Source: an uncultured Pelagibacteraceae bacterium
GTDB lineage: Bacteria > Pseudomonadota > Alphaproteobacteria > Pelagibacterales > Pelagibacteraceae
DNA: 64,000 bases
Direction of reading: 5' to 3'
Assembly: GCA_902560625.1 (NCBI GenBank)
Contig: CACEMD010000003.1
Span: forward strand, 53,260-117,259
In this document: piece by piece, positions 34,636 through 44,032 of the stretch
How the letters are laid out: each line of letters opens with the position of its first letter
How positions within the stretch are numbered: the stretch's first letter is position 1
Notes under the pieces: generated by a model
Databases searched by the model: none
Seen by the model: only the letters and a program-made list of their open reading frames with translations
What the model was told of the DNA's origin: nothing
Made by a program: the position numbers and the translations under genes

Positions 34636-35910
34636 ATGCCAAAAACTAATGTTTCATATGATATAAAAAGGTTTTCTGGCATTAAGAGAGATTATAAAGA
34701 AGAAGAAGTTGAGAGATTAAGGGGATCGATAAAGATTCAATACTCGATGTGCGAACATCAATCAAAAAAGTTATGGAATTTACTGAATACAGAACCATAT
34801 GTGAATACACTTGGATCTTTATCAGGCAATCATTCTGTACAGCATGCCAAAGCAGGTTTGAAAGCTATCTATGTCAGTGGATGGCAAGTTGCTGCTGATG
34901 CAAATACAGCTGGAGAGATGTACCCTGACCAATCTTTATACCCTTTTGATAGCGCTCCAAAATTAGTTGATTCTATAAACAATGCACTAGTAAGAGCAGA
35001 CCAAATTCAACATATGGAAATTAAAGATGGAGATATGAAAATTGAGGATAAAGTTGACTATATGCTTCCAATAATAGCTGACGGCGAGGCAGGATTTGGA
35101 GGACCACTAAATGTTTTTGAATTAACAAAAAAATTTATTAAAGCGGGTGCAGCAGGTGTTCATTTTGAAGATCAACTAGCTAGTGAGAAAAAATGTGGAC
35201 ATATGGGTGGTAAAGTATTGATACCGACATCCACAGCGGTCAGAAATTTGAAAGCTGCAAGACTTGCTGCTGATATTGCAGATGTACCTTTAATAATTTT
35301 AGCTAGAACAGATGCAAACGCCGCAAAATTAATTACAAATGATTTTGATGAAAATGACAAGCCGTTTTTAACCGGCAAAAGATCTCCAGAAGGTTTTTAT
35401 TATGTAAAAGAAGGTATTGAGCAAGCAATTTCAAGAGGATTAGCTTATGCCCCTTATGCAGATTTAATTTGGTGTGAGACAGCAACTCCGAATTTAGAGG
35501 AAGCAAAAAAGTTTGCTGATGCTATTCATAATAAATTTCCAGGAAAAATCCTAGCATATAATTGCTCACCATCTTTTAATTGGAAAAAACATTTGTCCGA
35601 ACAAGAGATCTCAACTTTTCAAGAAAATATTGCAGAGATGGGTTATAAGTTTCAATTTATAACTCTTGCAGGATTTCATACACAAAATATTGCGATATTT
35701 GAGTTAGCAGAGAGTTATAAGAAAGACGGCATGACAGCTTATTCAAAAATACAACAACAAGAATTTGATAAAGAAAAAAATGGATACACAAGTGTAAAAC
35801 ATCAAAGAGAGGTTGGGACGTCATACTTTGATGCAGTTTCAAATACAATAAGCGGCGGATCAAGCTCCACAACTGCAATGGAAGGTTCTACAGAGACTGA
35901 ACAATTTTAG
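34636..35910 (+). CDS. aceA: Isocitrate lyase
   Basis: This glyoxylate-shunt enzyme (424 residues) splits isocitrate into glyoxylate and succinate. The active-site signature [14 protein letters not shown] holds the catalytic cysteine. ADGEAGFGG and LARTDANAA carry the metal-binding acidic residues, and the family C-terminal region includes YNCSPSFNW. With malate synthase (glcB, 52993-55143) it completes the shunt within this window. It is divergent from the ScfR/RamB-type regulator, its likely controller. Confidence 0.96.
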   Translation: MPKTNVSYDIKRFSGIKRDYKEEEVERLRGSIKIQYSMCEHQSKKLWNLLNTEPYVNTLGSLSGNHSVQHAKAGLKAIYVSGWQVAADANTAGEMYPDQSLYPFDSAPKLVDSINNALVRADQIQHMEIKDGDMKIEDKVDYMLPIIADGEAGFGGPLNVFELTKKFIKAGAAGVHFEDQLASEKKCGHMGGKVLIPTSTAVRNLKAARLAADIADVPLIILARTDANAAKLITNDFDENDKPFLTGKRSPEGFYYVKEGIEQAISRGLAYAPYADLIWCETATPNLEEAKKFADAIHNKFPGKILAYNCSPSFNWKKHLSEQEISTFQENIAEMGYKFQFITLAGFHTQNIAIFELAESYKKDGMTAYSKIQQQEFDKEKNGYTSVKHQREVGTSYFDAVSNTISGGSSSTTAMEGSTETEQF

Positions 35911-35918
35911 GGAATAAA

Positions 35919-36209
35919 ATGCTTGCGAGTGCATTATTATTGATAATAAGTTACTTTTTTTTTAGATACACGGTTGCATGGATTGAATATTATAACCAGA
36001 CCGACCCAAGAATGCCAAATTCAATTTGGCGTTATACTTGTGATTATAAAGTAATCGGAAAAAGAGATATATGTGACTTGGATGATAAGCCATTTGTGAG
36101 GCAAAGACGCAAAAGAGATACAATTGTAACCATAATGTACTTCATTGTTGTATTAGGCTTTGTATTTTCGCTATACTTTTTATCTGGATTACTTGTTAAA
36201 ATTATATAA
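35919..36209 (+). CDS. Small two-TM protein of unknown function
   Basis: This 96-residue protein has a hydrophobic N terminus (LASALLLIISYFFF) and a second membrane segment at the C terminus (IVTIMYFIVVLGFVFSLYFLSGLLV). The loop between them carries two cysteines, YTCDYKVIGKRDICDL, which could form a disulfide, and a basic patch RQRRKRD. A good ribosome site (AGGGA) lies 5 bases upstream. It begins 8 bases after aceA, so it may be cotranscribed with it. I do not recognise the family. Confidence 0.7.
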   Translation: MLASALLLIISYFFFRYTVAWIEYYNQTDPRMPNSIWRYTCDYKVIGKRDICDLDDKPFVRQRRKRDTIVTIMYFIVVLGFVFSLYFLSGLLVKII

Positions 36210-36216
36210 TTCTAAT

Positions 36217-36942
36217 TTATGCACTTTTTAACTTTTGGATTTGATCCCATGCTAAATTTACTGCTCTAATTTTTTTTTTGCTTTCCTCTAAAACTTCGTT
36301 GGGTACACCTTTACTTATTAATAAGTCTGGGTGGTGTTCTTTGCTTAATTTTAAGTATTTTTTTCTAATAGTTTGGATATCATCATCTGGACTACTTTCT
36401 AATACAACGTAAGGATTAAGTTTATCAGATGATTTTCTACCCTCTACAATCCCGTTAAATTCAATTTCATTTAAGCCAAAAATTTGAGATATATGTTTAA
36501 TCATATCAAATTCTTCATTGCTTACATTTCCATCTGCTTCTGCAATGTAAAACAATATATTAATTACCTCTTCTAAAATATTTATCTGTCCTTTATAAAA
36601 ACTGGCAATTTGTTTAGCGTAAGGCTCATAGCCAATACTTTCCTCTTTTGCTTTATTAAATATTTTTCCAACCTGGTCTAGCTCATTTTCAGGAATTTTT
36701 AATTTATCTTTAACTGCAATTAGTTCCTCTCGACTAACTTGTCCATCTGCCTTGCTTAATTTAGCTGACAAAACTATTAATGACAGTGCAAATATTTTTT
36801 GTCTTTGAGCTGCTGTGCTAAATCTAGAGGTTGTTCTTGCTCTTGATATTCTTCCACCAAGGATAGAGCCTAATAGCATACCAAAAGGTCCTCCAAGTGA
36901 AAAGCCTATCATTCCTCCAATCAAACTTCCCCAAATTGCCAT
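36217..36942 (-). CDS. djlA: DjlA-like J-domain cochaperone
   Basis: This 241-residue protein has a glycine-rich N-terminal membrane segment (WGSLIGGMIGFSLGGPFGMLLGSILGG), a TerB domain (about residues 45-160; LSKADGQVSREEL, IAEADGNVSNEEF), and a C-terminal J domain (VVLESSPDDDIQTIRKKYLKLSKEHHPDLL with HPD). This is the DjlA architecture, a DnaK partner at the inner membrane. It overlaps pyrF by one base (stop and start share), so the two are likely coupled. Confidence 0.9.
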   Translation of the reverse strand: MAIWGSLIGGMIGFSLGGPFGMLLGSILGGRISRARTTSRFSTAAQRQKIFALSLIVLSAKLSKADGQVSREELIAVKDKLKIPENELDQVGKIFNKAKEESIGYEPYAKQIASFYKGQINILEEVINILFYIAEADGNVSNEEFDMIKHISQIFGLNEIEFNGIVEGRKSSDKLNPYVVLESSPDDDIQTIRKKYLKLSKEHHPDLLISKGVPNEVLEESKKKIRAVNLAWDQIQKLKSA

Positions 36943-37622
36943 TATTTAAAAAGATGATTTATTAAATTTTGAGTATTTTTTTTTATATTCCCACGAGTAA
37001 TTGATCGTCCAATTACCAGCCAGTCACAGCCCATTGCTACAGCTCTTTTAGGTGACATCACTCTTTTCTGATCATTTAACTCACTATTTAACCTTATACC
37101 TGGAGTTATTATTTCACCCTTAAATAGTTTTCTTACTAATTTTAATTCATGAGGGCTACAAACAATAGCATCTAATTTTGCTTTAGCAGCTAATTTAGCT
37201 TGATGTTCAACTAAAGTTCTAACATTTCGTTTGTAACCTATTTCTTTTAAAGCATTATCATTTAAAGATGTTAAAGTTGTAACACCAACAAGTTTTATTT
37301 TACCAGATACTTTTTTTGATTTTTTAAGAGCTTCAATACCTGAACTTATGTGTATAGTTAAATAATTTACTTTAAGATCTTTAATAGCTTTTATTGTCGA
37401 AACACATGTATTAGGTATATCATTTAATTTTAAATCTAAGAAAATTATTTTATTTTTTACTTTTGATATAAACAATCTACCATTTTTTGAATTTAAAAAT
37501 TCTAAACCAAATTTATAACCAATGTTTAAATCTTTTGTATTTGTATTTTTTATAATTTTTTTAGCAGAAGAAATTTTTTTAACATCACATGCTATAAAAA
37601 TATTTATTTTTTTGTTAATCAT
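36942..37622 (-). CDS. pyrF: Orotidine 5'-phosphate decarboxylase
   Basis: This pyrimidine enzyme (226 residues) makes UMP from OMP. The catalytic Lys/Asp cluster lies in FLDLKLNDIPNT, and the phosphate loop near the end is MGCDWLVIGRSITRG. Its length agrees with bacterial PyrF (about 230). It overlaps ihfB upstream by 8 bases and djlA downstream by one, placing it in a leftward transcription unit with rpsA, ihfB and djlA. No other pyrimidine genes are near. Confidence 0.93.
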   Translation of the reverse strand: MINKKINIFIACDVKKISSAKKIIKNTNTKDLNIGYKFGLEFLNSKNGRLFISKVKNKIIFLDLKLNDIPNTCVSTIKAIKDLKVNYLTIHISSGIEALKKSKKVSGKIKLVGVTTLTSLNDNALKEIGYKRNVRTLVEHQAKLAAKAKLDAIVCSPHELKLVRKLFKGEIITPGIRLNSELNDQKRVMSPKRAVAMGCDWLVIGRSITRGNIKKNTQNLINHLFK

Positions 37623-37905
37623 TATTATTTATTTTGTTAAATAAATCTTTTGTCATTTTAAAGTATATTGAGTTTTTTTCTGGAACTTGTACACTTTCAC
37701 CTGTCTTTGGATTCCTTGATTTTCTTGATTTTTGTTTTCTTATTGAAAAAGTTGCAAAACCTCTTAATTCAACTCTTTCGCCATTTTTTAGTGCCAATTT
37801 AATTTCATCAACAAAAATATTTATAATTTTTGTTAAATCTTTAGAATAAAAATTTGGATACTGATTTGCTAGATTTTTAATTAGTTTTGATTTTACTAAT
37901 CCCAA
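37615..37905 (-). CDS. ihfB: Integration host factor beta subunit
   Basis: This 96-residue HU/IHF-family DNA-bending protein has GLVKSKLIKNLANQYPNF at the start, ERVELRGFATFSIRK in the dimer core, and the beta-arm sequence RKSRNPKTGESVQVP with the intercalating proline. It starts at TTG 37905, supported by alignment of VKSKLI with E. coli TKSELI. The order rpsA-ihfB is conserved in proteobacteria and supports the beta rather than HU assignment. It overlaps pyrF by 8 bases. Confidence 0.88.
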   Translation of the reverse strand: MGLVKSKLIKNLANQYPNFYSKDLTKIINIFVDEIKLALKNGERVELRGFATFSIRKQKSRKSRNPKTGESVQVPEKNSIYFKMTKDLFNKINNND

Positions 37906-37914
37906 TGTAAATAC

Positions 37915-39639
37915 TTACTCTTCTTTCTTTTTCTTCAATTTATCAGATAATGAGGAAAAGGGTAAGTTTTTACCTGATAATGGCGAGGAAAATTTATCTA
38001 CTGCCTCTCGATTTGATAGCTCCTCTAGAAGTTTGATACTTAAACTGACTTTTCTTTTTTCTAAATCTAATTCTGAAATTGCCGCATCAATTCTTTCTCC
38101 ACCAACAAATCGTGACGGTCTTGCGTCAGCAGAATTTATTGCAATTTGTGATTTTTTTATAGTGGATGTTAATTCAGATCCCTCAGGTTTTACAACTAGC
38201 CCCTTTGCATCAGAGGAGATTACGTTGACTGTAATTGTATCATTTTTCTTTTTATCTTTGAACCAATCAAAAGGATCTTTTTGAGTCTGCTTTAGTCCCA
38301 CCCTTACTTTTTGTTGATCTTTTTTTATTTCAAGTATTTTAACTTTTAGTTTATCGCCTCTTTTATATTTTTTTAGTTCTTCTTCTCCATTTTTTGAATA
38401 AGCTAAATCATTACAGTGAAGAAAACCATCAATTTCAAAATTTTCAAGACTTAGATAAATTGCGTATTCATTAATATTATTAATTGAACCTGAAATTTCA
38501 CTGCCTAAAGGATATTTTTTTTCGAGCTCATCATATGGATTAGGTAAGGCCAACCTGTGAGAAATTGAAACTCTCCTTTTATCTTTATCAATTTCAGTTA
38601 TCACACAATCAATTTCATCTCCAATTTTTAACATTTTTTTGGCTGATAGATTCTTTTTAGTCCAGCTTAATTCAGACGAGTGGAGCAATGTTGTAAGACC
38701 AGGCTCTAATTCACAAAATGCCCCAAAGTCCATTATTTTATGAACTTTAACTTTGTAAATTTTATTTAGTTCGTAGTTTGATATATGCTCGAAAGGGTCA
38801 GGTGAAAGCTGTTTTATTGAACAACCTACTTGTAGTTTTTCTTTATCAACTGAAATTACTTTTAGGTCATGTTTATCTCCAACATTAAATACTTCCTCAG
38901 GGTGATTTATTCTTGAGTAACTTATCTCTTGAAGATGTACTAATACATCTAACTCAGAATTTACGTCAAAAAAACATCCAAAAGAGCTGTAACCCTTCAC
39001 AATCGCATTTTTAATTATATCTCCAACTTTATACTTATCTACAATTTTTGCTTTATCTTCTTTTTTATTAGAAGAAATAATTTGTCTTCTAGACACGCAG
39101 GCGTTTCCTCTTAACTTATCTAATTTGATAATTGCAAATTTTTGCTCTTGGTTTAACAAGTGGGTAATATCTTTGAGGGGTTTGTCAGATACTTGAGAGC
39201 CAGGGCAAAACATAAGTGAACCAGTTTCAGTGTGTTCAACAATTACACCACCCTTGCACTTTGAAGTTATTTTTCCAAGTATTGGTTCATTGTTATCATA
39301 TGCCTTAACCAACATGTCCCATCCTTTAATTTTTTGTGCTTTAGAGGCTGATACTAGAACATCTCCGTTTTTATCTTCAATTTTTTCTAAATATACTGAT
39401 ATATTTTCTCCTATCTTTAATTTATCCTTTAAACCAATAGAGTTCATCTCATTAATGTCTAAAATTGGCTCTGATTTTAATCCTTCTATAAAAAGAAATA
39501 CAAATTTGTCGGTTATTTTTGTAATTTTTCCCTCAACAATTTTACCTTCAATAATATTTTTTAATTTAGAATGCTGACTATTTAATAGTTTTTCGAATTC
39601 TTTATTAACTGAATTATTTAAATCTTTATATACTTCCAT
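37915..39639 (-). CDS. rpsA: 30S ribosomal protein S1
   Basis: This 574-residue mRNA-binding ribosomal protein has six S1 (OB-fold) repeats. The first two are less conserved; later ones carry the usual S1 motifs such as GDIIKNAIVKGYSSFGCFFDV, VHKIMDFGAFCELEPGLTTLLHSSEL and GSEISGSINNINEYAIYLSL. It is essential for translating mRNAs with weak ribosome sites, which are common in this genome. Next downstream is ihfB, the conserved order. Upstream, aroA normally connects through cmk, which is absent here. Confidence 0.96.
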   Translation of the reverse strand: MEVYKDLNNSVNKEFEKLLNSQHSKLKNIIEGKIVEGKITKITDKFVFLFIEGLKSEPILDINEMNSIGLKDKLKIGENISVYLEKIEDKNGDVLVSASKAQKIKGWDMLVKAYDNNEPILGKITSKCKGGVIVEHTETGSLMFCPGSQVSDKPLKDITHLLNQEQKFAIIKLDKLRGNACVSRRQIISSNKKEDKAKIVDKYKVGDIIKNAIVKGYSSFGCFFDVNSELDVLVHLQEISYSRINHPEEVFNVGDKHDLKVISVDKEKLQVGCSIKQLSPDPFEHISNYELNKIYKVKVHKIMDFGAFCELEPGLTTLLHSSELSWTKKNLSAKKMLKIGDEIDCVITEIDKDKRRVSISHRLALPNPYDELEKKYPLGSEISGSINNINEYAIYLSLENFEIDGFLHCNDLAYSKNGEEELKKYKRGDKLKVKILEIKKDQQKVRVGLKQTQKDPFDWFKDKKKNDTITVNVISSDAKGLVVKPEGSELTSTIKKSQIAINSADARPSRFVGGERIDAAISELDLEKRKVSLSIKLLEELSNREAVDKFSSPLSGKNLPFSSLSDKLKKKKEE

Positions 39640-39648
39640 ATTTATTTT

Positions 39649-39662
39649 AAAAGCATGCTTTT
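39649..39662. repeat. Perfect 14-bp palindrome before rpsA
   Basis: AAAAGCATGCTTTT is self-complementary with no loop, ending 9 bases before the rpsA start. It could be a binding site for a dimeric protein such as an S1 autoregulation or growth-rate factor, or simply chance. It has no T-tail and so is not a terminator. Confidence 0.5.
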
Positions 39663-39718
39663 GTAGATAAATTTATTGTATTAATCAAGCTCATTTTTAT
39701 AAATTTTACTTAACTATA

Positions 39719-41052
39719 TTAAATTATTTTAGCACCTAATTTCATAACTAGTTTATTAAATGTTGGAAAAGAACTTTTTATTGAGTCTGGGTCATTTATA
39801 ACCCACTTTCCTCCTAATGTTAAAGCAGCAATAACTGATAGCATATAAATCCTATGGTCCTTTAAATATGATTTAATTCTATAAATTTTGTTTAATTTTA
39901 AATTAGGATTTCCATAAATTCTTATTCCATGGTTTGAAATTTTCTTTGTCTTTATGCCCATCATTTTCAGAATTTTAATTCCCCAATCTAATCTTTTTGA
40001 CTCTTTTTTATTTAATTCTTCTAGTCCTCTAAAAGTACTGGCACCTTTAGATACAGAAGATACTAAAAATAATAAAAGCATCTCATCAATAGCTGAAGAA
40101 TTAAATTTTCTGGGACAATTAATAGCTTTTAGTTTTTTTACACTTTTTACATAAATATCTCCTACTAACTCCCCATTATATTTTTTTTGTTATGAAAGGT
40201 AATTTTTGAACCCATTAAATTGAGAATTTTAACCATCCCAACTCTAGTTGAGTTTATATTAATGTTTTTTATTAAGAGTGAAGATTTTTTATTTAATATT
40301 GTTAAAACTATTAAAAATGCAGCAGACGAAATATCACCTGGAACATAATAAGAAAAACCTTTAAAATTTTTTTTTCCTTTAATTTGAATTATGTCAAATT
40401 TTTTATTTTTTTTTATCTTTATAGGTACTTTAATAACATTTTTAAAAAAATGCTCTGTATGATCTCTCGATTTGACACATTTCAAATTAGTCTTTCCAGG
40501 GGCAAATAGAGCAGCTAACATAACTGCAGATTTACATTGCGCCGAACCTCTTAATTCATTGTAGTTAATTGGTCTTATGAATTTCGACCCTTTAATCAAA
40601 AGGGGCAAAGTATTTTTCTTAATCTTAAAAATAGCTCCAAATTCTTTCAGGGGGTCAACTATTCTTCTCATGTCTCTTTTTTTAAGAGAATTATCACCTG
40701 TGATTTTAATATACTTAGGAGAGTTAACTAGTATAGCAGATAATAATCTTGCGGCTGTTCCAGAGTTTCCAGCATCTAAATTTATATTTTTTTTGTATTC
40801 ATAACCATATAAACCATTTCCATATACCTCACAAAATTTATTTTTAAATTTAATTTTTATTCCGAATTTTCTTATGCATTTTAATGTATTAAGTATGTCT
40901 TCAGCGTCAGATAAGTTGTGAGCAATGCTTTTGCCATAGGCAAGGGAAGCTAATATTAAAAACCTTATACTTATCGATTTATCTCCAGCAATATTTTTAA
41001 TCGTTTTGTTGTAAGGTTTAATTTTTTTGTTAATTATTACAGAATTTTTCAT
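39719..41052 (-). pseudogene. aroA: 3-phosphoshikimate 1-carboxyvinyltransferase (EPSP synthase), frameshifted
   Basis: The shikimate-pathway enzyme is split into track ORFs 40165-41052 and 39719-40081. N-terminal part: GDKSISIRFLILASLA, LDAGNSGTAARLLSAIL and SRDHTEHF. C-terminal part: STFRGLEELNKKESKR and KDHRIYMLSVIAAL. In the A8 run at 40181-40188 (minus strand), restoring one A gives NKKKYNGELVGDIYV and then PRKFNSSAIDEMLLL, so a single missing base joins both halves into one reading frame of about 444 residues. The rest is intact, so this may be a sequencing error, a fresh mutation, or a gene rescued by polymerase slippage. It lies 3 bases after lptB on the same strand. Confidence 0.9.
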
Positions 41053-41055
41053 TTA

Positions 41056-41832
41056 TTAATTAATTTTAAAAGTATCTCCGAAGTAGGCAGATTTAGCATT
41101 TTTATCATTAATTAATTCAGTTGGCGTACCATGACTAATTATTTTTGAATTAGATAAAACGAGAGCTACATCAACGCATGAAAGTAAATCTCTAGCTTGA
41201 TGATCACATATTATTATAGTTATTCTTGATTTAGTTTGCAGGTTAACAATAATTTGTTGTAAAGTGTTAATTGAAATAATATCTAAAGCTGCAAAAGGCT
41301 CATCTAATAATAAAATTTTAGGCTCTCCCAATAGTGACAACGCAATAGCAAGTCTTTTCTTTTGACCACCTGATAAATTTTTTGCCTTTACATTAATTAC
41401 TGAGTCCAATTCAAATTCACTAATAATTTGATTAACTTTTGATGTTCTTGTTTTTTCATCTTTAATAAGAATTTCTCCTACTGCCACTAAGTTCTGCATC
41501 AAAGTTAAATCGTGAAAATACCCAGAATACTGAGGACAATATCCAATTCTATGTTTAGATGATCTGAAACTTATAGGTTGATTTGTTACGTCGTTTTGGC
41601 TGATTATAATTTTTCCATGATCAGGCTTAATTAAACCAATAATTAAATTAAATATTGTAGATTTTCCAACCCCATTAGGGCCAAGCATTCCTAAAATTTG
41701 TCCTTCATTAACTTTAAATGAAACTTCATCTAAAACCTTTCTTTCACCAAAAGATATAGAAACTTTTTCAAGTTCTATAATTGGTTTTTGTTTTTTAAAT
41801 GATTTAATTCTAAATTTTTTTATTTGAGCCAT
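41056..41832 (-). CDS. lptB: LPS export ATP-binding protein
   Basis: This 258-residue ABC ATPase has Walker A (GPNGVGKSTIF), signature (LSGGQKKRLAIA), Walker B (ILLLDEPFAALD) and the D/H-loop region. The early VLDEVSFKVNEGQILGMLGPNG and QYSGYFHDLTLMQNLV fit LptB. It has a basic N-terminal extension (AQIKKFRIKSFKKQ) relative to E. coli. LptB with LptFG extracts LPS from the inner membrane. The lptC gene lies 1 base upstream; no lptA lies between them. aroA follows 3 bases later. Confidence 0.9.
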   Translation of the reverse strand: MAQIKKFRIKSFKKQKPIIELEKVSISFGERKVLDEVSFKVNEGQILGMLGPNGVGKSTIFNLIIGLIKPDHGKIIISQNDVTNQPISFRSSKHRIGYCPQYSGYFHDLTLMQNLVAVGEILIKDEKTRTSKVNQIISEFELDSVINVKAKNLSGGQKKRLAIALSLLGEPKILLLDEPFAALDIISINTLQQIIVNLQTKSRITIIICDHQARDLLSCVDVALVLSNSKIISHGTPTELINDKNAKSAYFGDTFKIN

Positions 41833-41833
41833 A

Positions 41834-42409
41834 TTAGTTTAAGTAGCTTATTTTTATCTTTTCTTCACTATTATTCATTAATATTTTTGCTTTTTTGTTT
41901 ATTAAATTTAGCAAAACTTCATCTGCTTCAAGCTTTCCTTGATCACTCACATATATCACATTATTTTTTATTTTAGCTAGCTTATCTTTAAATAGCAATT
42001 GTAATTGATCAGAAGTTATTTTGTGATCAAGGTAAGAAGAAAAAACTTTATCATAAAAAAATGTTTCAGATGTTTCTCTATTATAATTTGCATAGTTTGA
42101 TTTTATTTCAATGACCTCTTGATTTATAAAAGTGATTTGAGCATATACATTTTTCATTCGTATTTTGTCAAAATTATTTTGATTAACTTCACCACTTTTT
42201 GCTTTTATTAAATATTTGTTTCCTTTATTATCAAAAGATGAGTAATTTATGTTTTCTATTATGTTTAAGCTGTCCTTTGAAGTTGAAGTTTTGGACTCGA
42301 GATTTTCTTTTTTAAATACTTTGTCACTCTTATTATGATTAGAAAAATAGAAAGTAATAGATATTAAAATAAATATAAGATAAAGAGAATATTTTATATA
42401 TCTAGACAT
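41834..42409 (-). CDS. lptC: LPS export protein LptC
   Basis: This 191-residue bitopic protein has one N-terminal membrane helix (IKYSLYLIFILISITFYFS) and a periplasmic beta-jellyroll (NIIENINYSSFDNKGNKYLIKAKSGEV, ITSDQLQLLFKDKLAKIKNNV), the LptC layout. LptC passes LPS from LptBFG toward LptA. It sits between kdsD and lptB, the conserved position. Usually lptA lies between lptC and lptB, but here there is only one base, so it must be encoded elsewhere or replaced. It overlaps kdsD by one base. Confidence 0.82.
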   Translation of the reverse strand: MSRYIKYSLYLIFILISITFYFSNHNKSDKVFKKENLESKTSTSKDSLNIIENINYSSFDNKGNKYLIKAKSGEVNQNNFDKIRMKNVYAQITFINQEVIEIKSNYANYNRETSETFFYDKVFSSYLDHKITSDQLQLLFKDKLAKIKNNVIYVSDQGKLEADEVLLNLINKKAKILMNNSEEKIKISYLN

Positions 42410-43389
42410 TAATTAATATTTGCTTCTAAAATATTATGTATATGGATTATTCCTATAGATCTATTTTTTTTATTATTTCTATGAACACATAAACTCGTTA
42501 TTTTATTTTCATTCATAATTGAAAGAGCTTGAGCTGCCAGCATATCTTTGTCGACCGTAAAAGGTTTCTTGCTCATAATTTGTTTTACTTTTAATTTTTT
42601 AACATTTTCATTTTTCTGTGTAGCTCGTTTTATGTCTCCATCTGTAATAATCCCAACAGTTTTACCTAATTTGTTAGTAACAATTATCACTCCTAACTTT
42701 TTTAAATTAATTACACTTATAGCTTTTTTCATAAGTTTATTTTCGTTTATGATAGGTAATTTTCTTCCAGAAATCATTAAATCCTCAACAGTTCTTAATT
42801 TAATTGACAATGATCCAGAAGGATGGAATTTTTTAAAATCTAGTTTACCAAATTTTTTAGCACGCATACAAGCAATTGCCAGTGCATCTCCAATACTTAA
42901 TTGTACAATTGTAGAAGATGTTGGAACGATATTTGCAGCATCAACTTCGTTTACTTTTGGAAGATGTAATTTAATATCTGAGTTTTGATAAAGCAAAGAA
43001 TTTTTTTTTGAAGTAATTCCAATTAATGTAATTTTTTTATTTCTTGATGCAAATTGTATTATATTCTTAAGTTCGTTGCTTTCACCACTTAGACTAATTA
43101 GTATTAAAATATCATTTGAACTTATTTGACCCATATCACCGTGACTTGCACTAGAAGCATCTAAAAAAAAAGAAGGTGTTCCGGTAGATGCAAAAGTTGC
43201 AGAAATTTTTTTTGCAATTATTCCCGATTTACCTACACCAGATAATATTACTTTTCCATTTCTACACTTTAGAATTGCTTCTACCGCATTATTAAAAGAA
43301 AGGTTTATATTTGACTTTAGTTTTTTTAAAGAAATTATTTCTTTTTCAATTACCTCTTTAGCAATAAATATAAACTTTCTCTTTTTCAT
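42409..43389 (-). CDS. kdsD: Arabinose-5-phosphate isomerase (KpsF/GutQ family)
   Basis: This is the first enzyme of Kdo synthesis (ribulose-5-P to arabinose-5-P). I start at ATG 43389 rather than the track's 43434: it gives MKKRKFIFIAKEVIEKEII, aligns better, and leaves a 10-base gap after rnd. The 326-residue protein has an SIS domain (VILSGVGKSGIIAKKISATFASTGTPSFF, ASHGDMGQ, LSLSGESNEL) and two CBS domains at the C terminus (GIITDGDIKRAT, ALSIMNENKITSLCV). The position beside lptC matches the canonical LPS-transport/Kdo cluster. It overlaps lptC by one base. Confidence 0.93.
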   Translation of the reverse strand: MKKRKFIFIAKEVIEKEIISLKKLKSNINLSFNNAVEAILKCRNGKVILSGVGKSGIIAKKISATFASTGTPSFFLDASSASHGDMGQISSNDILILISLSGESNELKNIIQFASRNKKITLIGITSKKNSLLYQNSDIKLHLPKVNEVDAANIVPTSSTIVQLSIGDALAIACMRAKKFGKLDFKKFHPSGSLSIKLRTVEDLMISGRKLPIINENKLMKKAISVINLKKLGVIIVTNKLGKTVGIITDGDIKRATQKNENVKKLKVKQIMSKKPFTVDKDMLAAQALSIMNENKITSLCVHRNNKKNRSIGIIHIHNILEANIN

Positions 43390-43399
43390 TTTAATTTTT

Positions 43400-44011
43400 T
43401 TAATGTGACCAAATATCTTCTTTGAAAGATGCAAGATCTAAATTTACCCTTGTTTTAATGAACATTTTAGTTTGATTATAAAGATCTAATCTATTCTCTC
43501 TTTTTAAAATTTTCGTTAAAGATTCAAATATTGTGTTCAAATATAAAACATCATTTGCACAATAATTTAACTGCTTTTCAGACAACTCACCTCCAAAATC
43601 AGAGCTTTGCATTTGTTTACTTATATCGATCCCAATAAACTCTTTTATTAAATCTTTTAGTCCATGCTTATCTGAATAACTTCTTCCAATTTTGCTCATA
43701 ATTTTAGTACACTCTATATTCTCTGCATCAATCTGTAAGTATTTCTTTATAAAAGCACAATCAGATCTTGCGTAATGAAAAATTTTTTTTACATTTTTAT
43801 CAATCAATATTTTTTTTAGATTTGGAGAATTATAGTTATTCTTATTAAATTTGATTATATGAGCATCTTTTCTTCCTGAGGAAAGTTGAATTACACAAAG
43901 TCTATCTCTATTTAAATCTAGACCAGTAAACTCACAATCTACAGCAATTTTGTCACCCAATTGTATTTCAGCTGGTAAATCATCATTGTGTAATTTAATA
44001 TTATTACTCAT
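43400..44011 (-). CDS. rnd: RNase D-like 3'-5' exonuclease (exonuclease domain only)
   Basis: This 203-residue DEDDy exonuclease has all four acidic motifs: VDCEFTGLD (D, E), FHYARSDCAFI (D) and LNYCANDVLYLNTIF (Y, D). E. coli RNase D is about 375 residues with two C-terminal HRDC domains; this short form lacks them, as is common in alphaproteobacteria. It should trim tRNA or other RNA 3' ends. It is followed by kdsD after 10 bases and is divergent from the NDUFA9-like gene. Confidence 0.88.
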   Translation of the reverse strand: MSNNIKLHNDDLPAEIQLGDKIAVDCEFTGLDLNRDRLCVIQLSSGRKDAHIIKFNKNNYNSPNLKKILIDKNVKKIFHYARSDCAFIKKYLQIDAENIECTKIMSKIGRSYSDKHGLKDLIKEFIGIDISKQMQSSDFGGELSEKQLNYCANDVLYLNTIFESLTKILKRENRLDLYNQTKMFIKTRVNLDLASFKEDIWSH

Positions 44012-44032
44012 TTTATTTATAAAGATATATAT

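Noticed and set aside
43390-43434. Upstream start of kdsD
   Set aside because: It would overlap rnd by 35 bases; ATG 43389 matches the family N terminus.
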